64,000 nucleotides of DNA from Curtobacterium sp. MCLR17_007 (lineage in GTDB: Bacteria > Actinomycetota > Actinomycetes > Actinomycetales > Microbacteriaceae): assembly GCF_003234655.2 (NCBI RefSeq), contig NZ_CP126271.1, positions 1,116,001 to 1,180,000 on the forward strand. Reading direction: 5' to 3'. Each line of letters opens with the position of its first letter. Position 1 is the first letter of the stretch. Positions 57,101 to 64,000 of this stretch are shown here, piece by piece. The position numbers and the translations under genes are program-made. The notes beneath the pieces were generated by a model. It saw only the letters and a list, made by a program, of their open reading frames with translations, ran no database searches and was not told where the DNA came from.

Positions 57101-57639
57101 CGTTCGCGCCGTTCGGTGTCGACCGCCGCGGAGGGATGTGGTCCGCGGCGCAGGCGGCGGCCGAACGACCCGACCAGCTCCCCGACACCCAGGTCGTCGT
57201 GCAGCCGCCGCTGTTCGGGCAGATGACGAGCGGCGACGTCCTGATCGCCGACATGTGGTCGACGGGCATGACCACCGACGACCACCCGGTGTCGCACGTC
57301 CGCCCGGGGCTGGACGCCAGACGGGTGCTCAGTGTCGACGACCTGGCAACGGCGGAGACCGGACGGCGCATCGAGGTCGGTGGCATCGTGACGCACCGGC
57401 AGCGCCCGGCGACCGCGTCGGGGATCACGTTCCTCAACGTCGAGGACGAGACCGGGCTGGTGAACGTGATCTGCAGCGTCGGGGTGTGGGGGCGCTACCG
57501 ACGGGTGGCGCGGGAGTCACCGGCGGTGGTGGTGCGGGGCATCCTCGAGCGGTCACCCGACGGGGTCGTCAACGTGGTGGCTGACCGGATCGAGCGCCTG
57601 TCCCTGTCCGTCCGGACGCGCTCCCGCGACTTCCAGTGA
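54142..57639 (+). CDS. dnaE2: error-prone DNA polymerase DnaE2
   Basis: 1165 residues from ATG 54142, with GAAGGG 9-13 bp upstream. The PHP domain starts at AELHAHSTFSFLDGA and HALALTDHDGLYG. The polymerase core has EPDIDVDFDSDRREEVI (catalytic acids) and the palm/fingers segment NFGFAESHSISFALIVYASAW. A C-terminal helix-hairpin-helix and OB-fold (GGIVTHRQRPATASGITFLNVEDETG) follow. A Gly/Pro-rich insertion (GAVPxx five times) interrupts residues 868-897. As the third SOS-cassette gene it does the error-prone bypass synthesis with ImuA' and ImuB. Confidence 0.95.
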   Translation: MGYSNPPIPWSEFERALSDERSPGSGHAGDGGDSPAWSRKREPYAPASRADGAVDGPPTVPYAELHAHSTFSFLDGASQPEHLFEEAARLRLHALALTDHDGLYGAARMAEVAEAYPTVGTVYGTELSLGLTAPQNGVPDPEGSHLLLLADGQDGYHRLAGAITSAHLAAGSEKGRPRYDLDDLAARADGHWRVLTGCRKGTVRQALDQGGESAADTALRALLDRFGTGNVVVELLDHGDPLDSARNDVLAALATRHALPLVATGNVHYATPDRFPVATALAAVRARRSLDEIDGWLPAADTAHLRSGVEMARRFARYPGAIENTVRIADEIGFRLRTVKPGLPDLDVPDGHTAMSWLRELTWTGARQRYPGSADGVDPHKRARIERELAVIEDKNFPGYFLIVRDMVQYARGRGILCQGRGSAANSAVCYLLEITAVDSIRYGLPFERFLSAMRDEEPDIDVDFDSDRREEVIQYVYDKYGRYNAAQVANVITYRPKGAVRDMAKALGHSPGQQDAWSKQVERWGSVTESQDHDIPPAVVGLASDVLGFPRHLGIHSGGMVLTDRPVGEVVPIEHARMDGRTVLQWDKDDCAYMGLVKFDMLGLGMLAALQYSFDLAAEHCGERWEMHSIPKEEQGVYDQLCRADTIGVFQVESRAQMGTLPRLLPRRFYDLVIEVALVRPGPIQGGAVHPYIRRRTGEEPITYMHPSLEPVLERTLGVPLFQEQLMQMAIAVGNCSGDDADLLRRAMGSKRGHEKIDRLRDKLYAGMADNGIHGADADAIYAKIQAFANFGFAESHSISFALIVYASAWMRLHYPGAFLAALLRAQPMGFYSPQTLVADARRHGVQVLRPDILRSGVDATLEPVDGAVPSDGAVPGGGAVPGGGAVPSSGAVPGGGHGDDACLATEQPPVLPFDKALPDDTARHRRDGASAVRLGLAEVASLGRKTAERIVAERDANGAFVDMSDLARRVGLTTAQLEALAAADAFAPFGVDRRGGMWSAAQAAAERPDQLPDTQVVVQPPLFGQMTSGDVLIADMWSTGMTTDDHPVSHVRPGLDARRVLSVDDLATAETGRRIEVGGIVTHRQRPATASGITFLNVEDETGLVNVICSVGVWGRYRRVARESPAVVVRGILERSPDGVVNVVADRIERLSLSVRTRSRDFQ
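56743..56832. repeat. five 18-bp in-frame repeats within dnaE2
   Basis: Five units of 18 bp, each with core GCGGTGCC, encode GAVP plus two of Ser/Gly/Asp. They lie in the linker between the fingers region and the tandem HhH domain. The count can change without frameshift. Confidence 0.8.
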
Positions 57640-57644
57640 CGTCG

Positions 57645-59093
57645 TCAGGAGACCGCGGGGACGCGGATCGTGACCTCGAGCCCACCGGACCGGACGTTCC
57701 GCAGCGACGCCGTGCCGCCCGCGCGCTCGGCGACGGCCCGGACGATCGCGAGGCCCAGCCCCGAGCCTCCCGGCAGCGGGATCACCCCGGTGGCCGGGTC
57801 GGGCACGGGTCGGGACTTCCGCGCCTCGTCCGGACGGGTGAAGCGGTCGAAGGCCACGGCGACGAAGGTCTCGGGCACACCCGGGCCGTCGTCCGTGACC
57901 TGCAGCTCGCCCACGTCACCGTCGGCGCGCCAGGTCACCAGGACGCCGCCTCCACGGGGGAGCGCCGCCACGGCGTTCCCGGCGATGTTCGTGACGAGCT
58001 GCGCCATGCCACCGGTGTCCAGGTGGTACTGCGGGTCGGGGCCGTCGTCACCGCCCGACCGCGGCGGTTCGAGGTCGAAGTCGACGGTGACGTCCTTCGT
58101 GCTGGCGATCAGGCGGACCCGGTCGACGGCCGCCATCACCTCGTCGCCGAGGTCCGACCAGGCGGTCAGCGGGCGCTGGTCACCGTCCTCGGACCGACGC
58201 TCCGACTCCTCGATGCGGGACAGGGTCAGCAGGTCGTTCGCCAGGCGCGACAGCCGGGCGACGCTGTTCTTCGCCCGTTCGATGTGGTTGGCGAGCGCCT
58301 CGGCGTCGTCGGCGTCGAGCGAGGCCAGGTCGAGCTGGGTCGTCAGGATCGCCAGTGGCGTGCGGAGCTCGTGCGACGCGTCGGACACCATCTGGCGCTC
58401 GCGTTCGGTTGTCTGCCGCGTCCTGGCCAGGAAGGCGTTGAGGGTCGTGGCGAGGGACGCGAGTTCGTCCTGCGCGGGGCCGACCGGCAGCTCGGCGCGT
58501 TCCGGGGCGACCGACAGGCGCTCCGCCTCGCGGCGCATCCGGTTGACCGGACGGAGCGCCGCGGTCGCGAGCACCCACGACGCGATGCCGAACGCCACCA
58601 GGATCGCCAGTCCGGTGATCGACAGGGTGGTGGTCAGGTCGTCGACGACGATGGCCTCGGCCTGCGAGTTGCGGGCGGCGACCACGGTCCACCGTCCCGC
58701 GCCGTTCACCGGGTGCTCCACGACCACGCGGTACTCGGATCCGGACACGTCGATGAGCGAGGTCCCCGCGGGTGTCGACCGCAGGCTGCCGAGGGCGCGT
58801 TCGACGCGGTCAGGCATGGTCGAGAGCTGGATCTCACCCGTGGGGGAGACCACGGCGACGAGCTGCGCGTTGCCGGGCGGTGACAGCTCCGGGTCGCTGT
58901 CCACCTCGAGCGTCGCCACGTACGGGTCAGCGTCGGCGTCGAGCAGCGTCCGGGTGGCGGACGCCACGACGCTCACGACCTGGAAGCGCATGACCAGGAC
59001 GAGCAGCACGATCACCACGGCGGCGATGGCCGTCGAGCCGATCGTGATCCGTGAACGGAGCGAGAGCAGGCCGAGTGGCCTGATGAGACGCAT
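57645..59093 (-). CDS. two-component sensor histidine kinase
   Basis: 482 residues from ATG 59093. The membrane helix ITIGSTAIAAVVIVLLVLVM precedes an extracytoplasmic domain of about 130 residues. A second helix (LSITGLAILVAFGIASWVLATAAL) follows, then HAMP, the HisKA box DASHELRTPLAIL with the phospho-acceptor His, and an ATPase domain. In it the N box reads VTNIAGNAVAALPRGG (Asn in IAGNA), with GGSGLGLAIVRAV. It pairs with the regulator 21 bp upstream. Its 3' end is only 5 bp from the convergent dnaE2 stop, with no terminator between. Confidence 0.9.
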   Translation of the reverse strand: MRLIRPLGLLSLRSRITIGSTAIAAVVIVLLVLVMRFQVVSVVASATRTLLDADADPYVATLEVDSDPELSPPGNAQLVAVVSPTGEIQLSTMPDRVERALGSLRSTPAGTSLIDVSGSEYRVVVEHPVNGAGRWTVVAARNSQAEAIVVDDLTTTLSITGLAILVAFGIASWVLATAALRPVNRMRREAERLSVAPERAELPVGPAQDELASLATTLNAFLARTRQTTERERQMVSDASHELRTPLAILTTQLDLASLDADDAEALANHIERAKNSVARLSRLANDLLTLSRIEESERRSEDGDQRPLTAWSDLGDEVMAAVDRVRLIASTKDVTVDFDLEPPRSGGDDGPDPQYHLDTGGMAQLVTNIAGNAVAALPRGGGVLVTWRADGDVGELQVTDDGPGVPETFVAVAFDRFTRPDEARKSRPVPDPATGVIPLPGGSGLGLAIVRAVAERAGGTASLRNVRSGGLEVTIRVPAVS

Positions 59094-59114
59094 CGGGGGT
59101 GTGGACGGGACGCG

Positions 59115-59792
59115 TCAGGAGCCGAGCAGGTCGAGGCGGTAGCCCCGACCGCGCACAGTGGCGATGGCGACGGTGGCCTCGTGCGACGTCAGCTTCTTGC
59201 GCAGGTACGAGATGTACTGCTCGACGACGTTGGGGTCGACGTGCTGGGACCCGTCCCACACCTCTTCGAGGATCTTCGGCCGGTCGACGACCGTGCCGAC
59301 CGAGCGGGCGAGCAACCGCAGCAGCGCGAACTCCGTCGGGCTGACGGCGACGCGCTGGCCCTGGATCGAGACCCGCCGCGCCTCGGAGTCGATGGAGACG
59401 TCACCGACCTCGATGGTGCGCGGGGCGCCGGTGGCCTCGCGGCGCGCGAGGGCGCGCAGGCGTGCAGTGAGCTCGGCGAAGGCGAACGGCTTGGTGAGGT
59501 AGTCGTCGGCACCGGCGTCCAGGCCGAACACCCGGTCGTCCACGCCGTCACGCGCGGTCACGAGCAGGATGCGCACCGGGTCCTCGCGTTCACGGATGCG
59601 TCGCGCGAGCTCGAACCCGGACATCCCCGGCATCATGACGTCGACGACGGCCAGGTCGAACGCCTGGTCGCCGAGCGCGATGAGCGCCTCGACACCGTTC
59701 TCGACCGCCGTGACGCGGTACCCCTCGGCGGCGAGACCGCGCTCCATGAGGGCACGCATCTCGTCGTCGTCCTCGACCACCAACAGCCGCAT
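59115..59792 (-). CDS. OmpR/PhoB-family response regulator
   Basis: 225 residues from ATG 59792, with a strong AGGAGG 7 bp upstream. The receiver has VVEDDDEMR, the phospho-acceptor Asp in VVDVMMPGMSGFEL, the Thr in LVTARDG and the Lys in TKPFAF. The C-terminal winged helix ends VATVRGRGYRLDLLGS-like. It lies 21 bp upstream of its cognate kinase. Likely targets are envelope functions; none is adjacent. Confidence 0.92.
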   Translation of the reverse strand: MRLLVVEDDDEMRALMERGLAAEGYRVTAVENGVEALIALGDQAFDLAVVDVMMPGMSGFELARRIREREDPVRILLVTARDGVDDRVFGLDAGADDYLTKPFAFAELTARLRALARREATGAPRTIEVGDVSIDSEARRVSIQGQRVAVSPTEFALLRLLARSVGTVVDRPKILEEVWDGSQHVDPNVVEQYISYLRKKLTSHEATVAIATVRGRGYRLDLLGS

Positions 59793-59995
59793 AGTGGACC
59801 TCCTGGGACCCACTCTGGCATCGAACCGGGCCTTCGTGGCGTTCCCACGGCCATCCCGACTGAATCTCGTCTCAGTCAGTCCCCGTCCTGCCCCGGTGCT
59901 GCCCCGCGATCGAGGGACATGAGTTGCTCCCTGTGCGCTTGGTAAGATCCGCCTGGACGCTGTACCCGACAGAACGTCCTGTTCCTGGGGGACCC

Positions 59996-60301
59996 ATGAT
60001 CAACCAACCCGACCACCCCGCCATCGCCCGACTGCGCGTCGAACTCGACGCCGCATGGAAGGGCATGCGCACCCTGGACGAGGTCGACGACGACCTGCGC
60101 GACCGGATCGTCGCCGAGCTGCGGGCCGCGGTGCCGGACGTCGCCGGCCGCGCCGCGCGCGAGGCCGGACACGAGGCCGTCGTCGCCGAGATCCGACGGT
60201 TCGCCGACGACGACGCGCACGCTCCCGACGGCGCGACCGGCACCATCTGGGGCGAGATCGTCGACACCGCTTCCGTCGCCGCCACGGCCGGCTGCCGGTA
60301 G
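59996..60301 (+). CDS. small helical protein, unknown function
   Basis: 101 residues from ATG 59996. The sequence is strongly helical and acidic (LRVELDAAWKGMRTLDEVDDDLRDRIVAELRAAVPDV), with a short C-terminal hydrophobic stretch. No domain is recognised. TAAGAT at 59943-59948 could be a -10, but I see no clean -35. It is convergent with the FUSC gene. Moderate confidence that it is a gene. Confidence 0.55.
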   Translation: MINQPDHPAIARLRVELDAAWKGMRTLDEVDDDLRDRIVAELRAAVPDVAGRAAREAGHEAVVAEIRRFADDDAHAPDGATGTIWGEIVDTASVAATAGCR

Positions 60302-60314
60302 CGACCCACCCGCC

Positions 60315-61379
60315 TCAGTCGTCCTCGCCGAGCAGCTCCTCGCGCACGCGCCGGACGTCCTCGAGCAGTGCGCCGATCAGGATCCAGTGGCGGGAGTTCG
60401 GCCGCACGACCTCGAGCGGCGCCGTCAGCGCGGGACCGTCCGACGGCTCGGGTACGGCCTCGGACGCCGACGCCAGCTCCGTCGACTCCACCTGCCGCCC
60501 GAGGGCCCGCAGGTCGGCGCCGATCCGGGCGACCTCCGTCGCGATGCGTCCCACCATCGGGTCGGACCGCAGATCGGGCGCGGTGTTGTCGCGGATCGCC
60601 CGGGTCATCCCGGTCACCCGCGTGACCAGGACCCGCAGGTGCTCGGCCACGGCGACGTCGCGTTCCAGGATCGTCCGGTGCCTGCCTCCGCGCGGGTTCA
60701 TCGTCAGCGACTCTTGCGCCGACGCCAGTGACGCCTCGGCCTGCGCGTGCTGCTGTCGGAGCGCTCTCGCCCGCAGCAACGCCTCGTGCCAGCGGTCGTG
60801 GTCCCACCCCTCGGTCAGGCCGATCGCGACGCGTTCGAAGGCCGCTGCCGTGTCCCGCGCCAGCCGTGCGACGGCCAGGTGACCCGGCCGCAGGAGCACG
60901 GGCGGCACGATGACCGCGTTGACGACGAGTGCCACGACCGCGCCGAGCACGGTCTCGAGGACCCGGTCGGCCGAGTAGTTCGGCGTGACCACCCCCGCCG
61001 TCAGCACGAGCATCCCGCTGATCCCGACCTGCGTGGCCGAGGTCGGTGTCAGGCGCAGGGCCCAGGCGATCAGGACCGCGAGCACGATCACGAGCAGCAC
61101 GACCCACACCGAGTCGCCGAGCAGGAAGTGCAGCCCGGTCGCGAGCACGACCCCGAGCACGACCCCGGCACTCCGCTCGAGGCCCTTGACGAACGACTGG
61201 TTGATGCTCGGCTGCACCACGAGGAGGGCGGCGATGGCCGCGAAGGTCGGGAACGGCCCCTGGATCACGAGGCGGCAGAGCAACACGGCCGCGACCACGG
61301 CGACCGCGGTCTTGACGACCTGCAGCAGGGGTGTGCGCTTCGAGCTGCGGAGGCGCGCGACCGGGTTCACGACGCCCAC
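60315..61379 (-). CDS. FUSC-type membrane protein (aromatic-acid exporter-like)
   Basis: 354 residues from GTG 61379 (GTG 61370 is an alternative). Six membrane helices in the first 190 residues include the FUSC-type segment FPTFAAIAALLVVQPSINQSFVKGLERSAGVVLG split over helices 2-3, then LAVLIAWALRLTP. The C-terminal 160 residues form a cytoplasmic helical domain (coiled-coil-like, RARALRQQHAQAEASLASAQESL). Members export aromatic acids or are fused to other domains; role not established here. It is divergent from the phosphotransferase gene with 26 bp between starts. Confidence 0.88.
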   Translation of the reverse strand: MGVVNPVARLRSSKRTPLLQVVKTAVAVVAAVLLCRLVIQGPFPTFAAIAALLVVQPSINQSFVKGLERSAGVVLGVVLATGLHFLLGDSVWVVLLVIVLAVLIAWALRLTPTSATQVGISGMLVLTAGVVTPNYSADRVLETVLGAVVALVVNAVIVPPVLLRPGHLAVARLARDTAAAFERVAIGLTEGWDHDRWHEALLRARALRQQHAQAEASLASAQESLTMNPRGGRHRTILERDVAVAEHLRVLVTRVTGMTRAIRDNTAPDLRSDPMVGRIATEVARIGADLRALGRQVESTELASASEAVPEPSDGPALTAPLEVVRPNSRHWILIGALLEDVRRVREELLGEDD

Positions 61380-61405
61380 GCTAGCCACGGTCCGCACGCC
61401 GAGCC

Positions 61406-62695
61406 GTGCACGAAGGGGACGAATCTGCGCCGACACTGTTGACTGATCCCGTGTGGCCGAATCACGAGCGCGTCATCCCGGAGGCCTTCGTCGGCTCCGG
61501 GACCTCCGTCGTGGCCGCACGCGCCCACTCGGTCGAGCCCTCGGGCAACGGGTACCTCTACGGCTACGAGGTCGACACCGTCGACGGTGCCGGTCAGCGG
61601 GCCACGGTCCTGACGTACGTCGACACCGGCGGCAACCACGACCAGAACAGCGCGCTGGTCACCGACCCGGCCACGAACGAGCCGGTGTCGGTGTGGGCGT
61701 ACCCGAACGACCCGGGTCTGCCGGTCCTGCCGCAGGTCACCTACCGCGACGCCGTGGCCGAGCTCCTCACCACGCTCGGCATGCCAGTGACCAACCCCAC
61801 GCTGACGGTGGCCGCCTACCGACCGGGCAAGCGTGCCGTCGTCAGGGTCGACGCGCCCGAGGGCACGCTCTTCCTCAAGGTGGTCCGGCCGCACCGCGTC
61901 GCGCCGATCGCGAAGACCCACGAGCAGTTCGTCGCAGCGGGGCTCCCGGTGCCGCGCGTGCTCTCGAGCCGCGGGGACGGTCTGCTCGTCCTCGAGCGCA
62001 TCCGCGGCGTGCCGGCGGGCAGCCGCATCCTCGACATCGCCGACGACCCGCGCTTCGTGGCGTCGCTCGCGGCGCTCTCCGGCCGGATCGCCACGGTGCC
62101 GATGACCCAGCAGGCCCGCGCCGACGCGATGGACCACGCCGACTGGCACCGCCGCACCCTGGTCGCCGCGCTGCCGCAGGACGCGCAGCAGATCGACGAG
62201 CTCTACGACGCCATCGGTCGCCGCTCGATCGGTTGGGCGGCGGCGACCAAGCAGGTCGTGCACGGCGACCTGCACCTCGAGCAGGTCTTCGTCGACGAGG
62301 CCGAGCCGTGGCGCATCTCCGGCCTCCTCGACATCGACACCGCCGGCTGGGGCTACCCCGTCCGCGACATCGGTGCCGTGGTCGCCCACCTCGTGGTCAC
62401 CGGGTTGTGGCACCGCTCGCGTGGTGACGTCGACCGTGGCGCGGCCGCGGAGCGGCTCGCCGACGCCATCGCCCGCGACTGGGCGGCGCGCAACCCGCTC
62501 GAGGTCGAGCGTCTGGGACCCGCGATCGGCGCGCAGCTGCTCGCGCACGCCGGCGGCCAGGCCACCACCGGCTCCGCCAACGGGATCGCGACCGCGGAGC
62601 AGCTGCTGGCGGCGACCCGTGCGGCGCTCGCGGTGCCGGCCACGGGCCTCCCGTCCGACGACGCCAGCCGTCCGCGGTCCGCACCGCGCGTCTGA
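61406..62695 (+). CDS. aminoglycoside-phosphotransferase-fold kinase
   Basis: 429 residues from GTG 61406. An N-terminal domain of about 115 residues (VDTVDGAGQRATVLTYVDTGGNH) is followed by a protein-kinase-like fold. Catalytic HGDLHLEQVFV is near 289-299 and the Mg-binding LLDIDTAGWG near 311-320. The ATP-binding Lys is in LFLKVVRPH. The APH family phosphorylates small molecules (antibiotics, choline, sugars); substrate cannot be read. It is divergent from the FUSC transporter gene, 26 bp away. Confidence 0.85.
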   Translation: MHEGDESAPTLLTDPVWPNHERVIPEAFVGSGTSVVAARAHSVEPSGNGYLYGYEVDTVDGAGQRATVLTYVDTGGNHDQNSALVTDPATNEPVSVWAYPNDPGLPVLPQVTYRDAVAELLTTLGMPVTNPTLTVAAYRPGKRAVVRVDAPEGTLFLKVVRPHRVAPIAKTHEQFVAAGLPVPRVLSSRGDGLLVLERIRGVPAGSRILDIADDPRFVASLAALSGRIATVPMTQQARADAMDHADWHRRTLVAALPQDAQQIDELYDAIGRRSIGWAAATKQVVHGDLHLEQVFVDEAEPWRISGLLDIDTAGWGYPVRDIGAVVAHLVVTGLWHRSRGDVDRGAAAERLADAIARDWAARNPLEVERLGPAIGAQLLAHAGGQATTGSANGIATAEQLLAATRAALAVPATGLPSDDASRPRSAPRV

Positions 62696-62710
62696 GACGC
62701 GGACACCGAC

Positions 62711-62752
62711 CAGGAGGCCCGACGCGCGCGGGGAGCGTCGAGTCGCCTCCTG
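62711..62752 (+). terminator. hairpin terminator after the phosphotransferase gene
   Basis: CAGGAGGC (62711-62718) pairs with GCCTCCTG (62745-62752), and inside it CGACGC pairs with GCGTCG. It starts 16 bp after the stop codon. Confidence 0.7.
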
Positions 62753-63100
62753 GGGCGGTCCGGGAGTAAACTGACCGCGCACGCACCGCGTGCCCGCGCG
62801 TCGCGTCGTCCCCTGGCGCAACGGTCGACCACTTGGTCGGCATGGGCACCGGGTCCGCGACCGCCCTGGGACGACCCAGTCCTGCAGCGTCGCGTGCGTG
62901 CGACGGCGCCGGATCCTCCGCGCAGACCGTCGCATCGGCAGGACGTCACCCGGCGTCCTCGGTGGGATCGGTCGTCCACACGTCGTGGGGATCGGCGGGC
63001 CACGGTGGCTCGCTGCCGGCATCGGTGCGACGGACGCACCGACGAGACTTCCGCCCGCTCGGGCGGCTCGCCCCGGTCGCGGGGCGGAACAGGAGGAGCC
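62753..63100 (+). other. long leader region of the SNF2-like helicase gene
   Basis: 348 bp in which I see no supportable gene on either strand. TAAACT at 62767-62772 could be a -10 for a transcript with a leader of about 330 nt. Two short hairpins (CCGCCCGCTCGGGCGG and GCCCCGGTCGCGGGGC-like) lie at about 63050-63085, directly before the AGGAGG ribosome-binding site of the helicase gene. Confidence 0.4.
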
Positions 63101-64000
63101 TTGGCTCGATCAGGCACGCGGCGTGCAGCCGGTGGGACGCGGACCGCGTCACGCCGGACCAGGCCGCTCGACAACGACGGTGTCATCCCGGTGCTCGCCC
63201 GCGCAGTGCGCGAGGTCGAGGCCGCCGCGCAGCGCGGTCCGCTGAAGACGACGAACCGCACGAAGTTCCAGGCGGTGGCGCTGCTCATGCGCGAGGAACG
63301 CGCTCGGGTCAAGGCCGACTCGACCCTGACGGACGCGCAGCGTGCCGAGCAGATGAAGCGGCTCGACGGCGTGGCGACGATCCTGGCGAAGACCGCTGCC
63401 CGCGACACCAGCGTGATCCAGCTGCTGACGGAAGAGGCATCGGTCTCCGAGGCCACCCGCACCGTCAAGCGCGACATGATGATCGCCGGCGGCGTCGAGA
63501 TGCAGCCGGAGGACCTGGTCATCGCCGCCGAGCCGGCACCGGTCTCCACGACCCAGGAGCGCGCCGTGGTCCCGCAGGCCGTGGTGCAGCGACAGCTCGC
63601 GAACCCGTTCCTGCCGCCGGACTTCGCCCTCGCCGACCAGCCCGTCGCCCACCCCCGTCGCCTGGCGAACTGGGAGCTGTTCGGCCCGCTCTTCAAGTCG
63701 TTCGAGTACGGCGCCGGTGGTGGCGCGGCATCGATGCCGCTGCCCGACCCCTCCTCGCTCGACACCCTCTCCGGCACGGCGCTCATGAAGCACCAGGCGG
63801 AGCTCGTGGCCTCGGCGGCACAGGGACACCGCACCTTCCTGCTCGCCGACGAGCCCGGTCTCGGCAAGACGGCCCAGTCCCTGCTGGCGGCCGAGGCAGC
63901 CAAGGCCTACCCACTGCTCGTGGTGGTGCCGAACGTCGTCAAGACCAACTGGGCGCGAGAGGCCGCCCGCTGGGTCCCGAACCGCCGTGCGACCGTCATC
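63101..64000 (+). CDS. SNF2-like DEAD/DEAH helicase (N-terminal part, runs off the right edge)
   Basis: 300 codons from a TTG start with a strong AGGAGG 5 bp upstream, continuing in frame to the window end. A 240-residue basic/helical N-terminal domain precedes the helicase core. That core begins with the Q-motif-like KHQAELVASAAQGHRTFLL and has Walker A ADEPGLGKT (residues about 248-256), followed by LLVVVPNVVKTNWAREAARWVP. This order is typical of SNF2-family ATPases that remodel DNA-protein complexes. No nuclease or methylase domain is yet visible; the remainder lies outside. Confidence 0.85.
   Translation, partial: MARSGTRRAAGGTRTASRRTRPLDNDGVIPVLARAVREVEAAAQRGPLKTTNRTKFQAVALLMREERARVKADSTLTDAQRAEQMKRLDGVATILAKTAARDTSVIQLLTEEASVSEATRTVKRDMMIAGGVEMQPEDLVIAAEPAPVSTTQERAVVPQAVVQRQLANPFLPPDFALADQPVAHPRRLANWELFGPLFKSFEYGAGGGAASMPLPDPSSLDTLSGTALMKHQAELVASAAQGHRTFLLADEPGLGKTAQSLLAAEAAKAYPLLVVVPNVVKTNWAREAARWVPNRRATVI

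Noticed and set aside
59924..59948. Promoter TTGCTC...TAAGAT before the 101-residue gene
   Set aside because: The hexamers are only 13 bp apart, too close for a normal sigma70 promoter; kept only as a possible lone -10.
62790..63245. Plus-strand open frame of about 150 codons before the helicase
   Set aside because: Arg/Pro-rich shadow with no ribosome-binding site, and it overlaps the start of the helicase in a different frame.

Overview
This window reads as chromosome of a high-GC Gram-positive actinobacterium. The best guess is a member of the Microbacteriaceae (Curtobacterium-like), but that is inference from gene content and style, not from a marker search. Supporting signs are very high GC with many GTG/TTG starts, ATGA/GTGA start-stop overlaps, a clpP1-clpP2-clpX set, an actinobacterial translational T-box before ileS, LexA boxes of the TCGAAC-N4-GTTCGA type, an imuA'-imuB-dnaE2 mutasome operon and an rplU-rpmA-obg-proB-proA-nadD-rsfS block. 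I see no prophage, insertion sequence, CRISPR array or plasmid gene, so this is mostly core chromosome with a few accessory islands.

Layout. 1-3.3 kb (minus): a response regulator, a sensor kinase and a MurG-like glycosyltransferase that runs off the left edge, apparently one operon. 3.3-3.9 kb: tRNA-Gly(TCC), a small membrane protein, tRNA-Pro(TGG). 3.9-9.9 kb: trigger factor, ClpP1, ClpP2 and ClpX, interrupted by a divergent copC-ycnI copper pair; clpP1 and clpX share a ClgR-like upstream box. 10-15.7 kb (minus): M3 oligopeptidase, TetR regulator, small protein, valyl-tRNA synthetase. 16-17.5 kb: an MHS-type symporter. 17.6-22.9 kb (minus): an oligopeptide-type ABC importer whose two ATPase domains lie in different frames across a G-rich repeat linker. 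23-25.3 kb: TetR regulator, a membrane-anchored protein, a ZnT9-like cation transporter. 25.3-31.1 kb: T-box, ileS, folC, DUF4233, ndk. 31.4-33 kb (minus): a DsbA-like oxidoreductase and VKOR. 33-36.9 kb: a structured leader, RNase E/G and a membrane protein. 37-45 kb: DUF4031, then the ribosomal/obg/proline/NAD/rsfS block and tRNA-Ala(GGC).

45-49 kb: a glycosyltransferase divergent from a three-gene unit (NAD-dependent reductase, MBL hydrolase, ketoacyl synthase III) of unknown product. 49-51.4 kb: aldose epimerase and pabB. 51.4-57.6 kb: the SOS-controlled ImuA'/ImuB/DnaE2 cassette. 57.6-59.8 kb (minus): a second two-component system. 60-62.7 kb: small protein, FUSC-type membrane protein, phosphotransferase. 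63.1-64 kb: the N-terminal part of a SNF2-like helicase cut by the right edge.

The most interesting features outside known annotation are the rne leader with a hairpin resembling RNase P RNA P12, a nested extragenic palindrome present after both clpX and ndk, palindromic repeats and a one-base frame offset inside the ABC ATPase gene, compact leaderless promoters (including a LexA box placed between the -35 and -10), the KAS III/MBL/reductase cluster, and the MurG-like gene joined to a two-component system. All identifications come from reading motifs by eye; no database or folding software was used.
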